Origin: Moringa oleifera | Lineage: Eukaryota; Streptophyta; Magnoliopsida; Brassicales; Moringaceae | Direction: 5' to 3' | Length of the DNA stretch: 64,000 bases | Assembly (NCBI GenBank): GCA_021397835.1 | Contig: JAJFZO010000724.1 | Location: forward strand, 1,463,001 to 1,527,000 | Shown here: positions 62,623 to 64,000 of the stretch, in pieces | Layout of the letters: each line of letters starts with the position of its first letter | Numbering within the stretch: the stretch's first letter is position 1 | Made by a program: the position numbers and the translations under genes | Notes under the pieces: generated by a model | Seen by the model: only the letters and a program-made list of their open reading frames with translations | Told to the model about the DNA's origin: nothing | Databases searched by the model: none

Positions 62623-63460
62623 TTCTTCTTAAAGGATCTATATTGTAAGTAGAGAGTGAGTATTTCAAATCAAACATAATTCCTTTCCAAGTCATATTGC
62701 TCGAGTGAAAATTACGGCCTCAAAAAACTTTATACTAGTTCCACCTTTAGTATGCACTAGTGAAAATTATTAGTTATGGGTTATGAATATGATTGCTTAT
62801 TTATAGGCTAAGGATCTTTGGGATGCAATGATAGTAGAGTTAAAAAGTTCAACCATTATCTGAAAATCCTAGTATGTAGCAAGTCAAGAATCATTAGAAG
62901 AGAACTTGAAATAAGTTAAGATTAAAACTTTTTTTATTCAATTGTCTAAAAATTTGTTTCTTAAGATCATGAATCTATAAATAGCTTTTCAAATCTAAGA
63001 GTATCTCGAGTTTGTATTTCAAGGCAATGAAAGAACAACAAATATGCAAGTTTTGAATTTTAAGAAAGCATTTGAGTTGCAAAGAATGGAAGACTTTGAC
63101 ACCACTAAGGAGTATGTTGATAGACTATTGGAAGTTATGAACAAGCTTAGATTTCTTGGTCAAGATATACCTGATGGTAGAGTAGTTAAGAAGCTTTTAG
63201 TCACTTTAATAGAGCATATTAATAAAACTTCTTAATGCTACGGGAGCTCATGAGCAAAGAAGATGAATAATATGTTATGTAAACCAAATTATAAATGCAT
63301 GATTTGGGCCAAGAAAAAAAAGAAAAATAAAAAGAAAAATAAAGGGAAAACAAAGGCTATTCAGGTGTTGATGTTGGCAATAATAAAACTCTTGAAGCAA
63401 ACATTCACCCTTATTTCAAGTGCTGGATTAAACTTGATACAAAAGTGTAATAATTGCAAC
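62623..63460 (+). pseudogene. Copia gag remnant
   Basis: The clearest part is 63044-63235, reading FKKAFELQRMEDFDTTKEYV and DRLLEVMNKLRFLGQDIPDG, the conserved core of Copia gag (UBN2/retrotran_gag type). Upstream, AKDLWDAMIVELKSS near 62805-62850 fits the gag N-terminal part. Stops interrupt the frame on both sides, and a lysine-rich run follows at about 63310-63350. No integrase or RT follows before the window ends. Confidence 0.75.
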
Positions 63461-63650
63461 TAAAGATGTCAAAATTTTTTAACAGATCGGGCCCGTTAAG
63501 ATTCGCCCCTTATAAAATGAGGATAAAAGCATTTAAATTGGTTCACGGTTGGGGTGGGGATCTTGAGTTAATTTTTAAGTGGGTACAAAGCGGGATGAGA
63601 ATTATATTCCACTCCTTGTCCTCCCCATCCCAAACCCACACCTTTTAATA

Positions 63651-63681
<31 letters not shown>

Positions 63682-64000
63682 TGTTACATAATAATTTATA
63701 AAATAAATAAATTACCAAAACACCTAACTTTAAAGCTTTCTTTTCTTCTTCTTTTTCATTTCATTCTGCCAAGAATTCACTACTTCTTGTCTTCCCTTCA
63801 CCACTTTTCCTCTTTTTTCTTTTCCTTACACTGTTGCATGACAACATGGTGTCTTTATGAATGGAGTCTCACCTCCTCCTATGTGTCTTAGATATGTTCT
63901 CATAATTCTATCTTTAATCATTCTAATGTGCAATGGTTTGTCATACTATTGCAGTTCAGTTCAGTTTATGGAATAAAGTTCTCATTCATTTAAGTTTGTT
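63461..64000. other. Window end: G/C-patchy DNA and (TA)n
   Basis: 63485-63640 has GGGTGGGG-like and CCCCATCCC-like patches unusual for the surroundings. A TA repeat lies at about 63657-63681. No gene is supported. Confidence 0.5.

Overview
The window looks like nuclear DNA of a flowering plant, most likely a eudicot. Genes have short coding exons with GT...AG introns. Intergenic DNA is AT-rich and full of old plant-type transposons (Copia, CACTA, LINE, probable Gypsy), and there are many TA, GA/CT and TG microsatellites. I see no bacterial or organellar features, no CRISPR array and no convincing tRNA or rRNA gene. I cannot name the species.

Layout. 1-19.5 kb is a transposon block: a probable Gypsy LTR with primer-binding site (about 1.5-3.1 kb), a complete but dead Copia element with both LTRs and a near-matching target duplication (4.54-9.24 kb, minus strand), and a long decayed CACTA (En/Spm) element with recognisable ends (10.79-18.83 kb, transposase on the minus strand). 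19.75-24.41 kb holds a six-exon plus-strand gene for a 158-residue protein of unknown function with a CPRC motif. 24.4-31.0 kb has no supportable gene but contains a TTGGGG/TTGGAG array and a 38-nt poly-C run. 31.03-31.74 kb is an intronless minus-strand gene for a single-finger C2H2 repressor of the GIS/ZFP8 type. 31.7-41.6 kb is simple-sequence and AT-rich intergenic DNA.

41.6-55.7 kb carries two plus-strand genes head to tail. The first encodes a 59-residue twin-CX9C protein resembling the complex I assembly factor NDUFAF8. Its stop lies only about 300 bp before the ATG of an 11-exon gene for a 760-residue RMC1 (Mic1-domain) homologue. RMC1 works with MON1-CCZ1 in activating RAB7 on late endosomes. 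RMC1 contains a GC-AG intron and a 5'-truncated LINE in the sense direction inside intron 8.

56.3-57.7 kb is a minus-strand Copia pol remnant. 57.7-64 kb is AT-rich repeat-derived DNA with diverged tandem duplications and a Copia LTR/PBS/gag fragment.

The four genes are ordinary housekeeping or regulatory plant genes and do not form a pathway. The closest thing to a coupled unit is the NDUFAF8-like/RMC1 pair. I found no clear evidence of a new molecular system. The most checkable oddities are the tight gene pair with a predicted uORF whose stop overlaps the main start, the GC-AG intron, the exon-scale duplication inside the CACTA element, and the G-rich array. All splice sites are read by eye from frame continuity and GT/AG (or GC/AG) signals.
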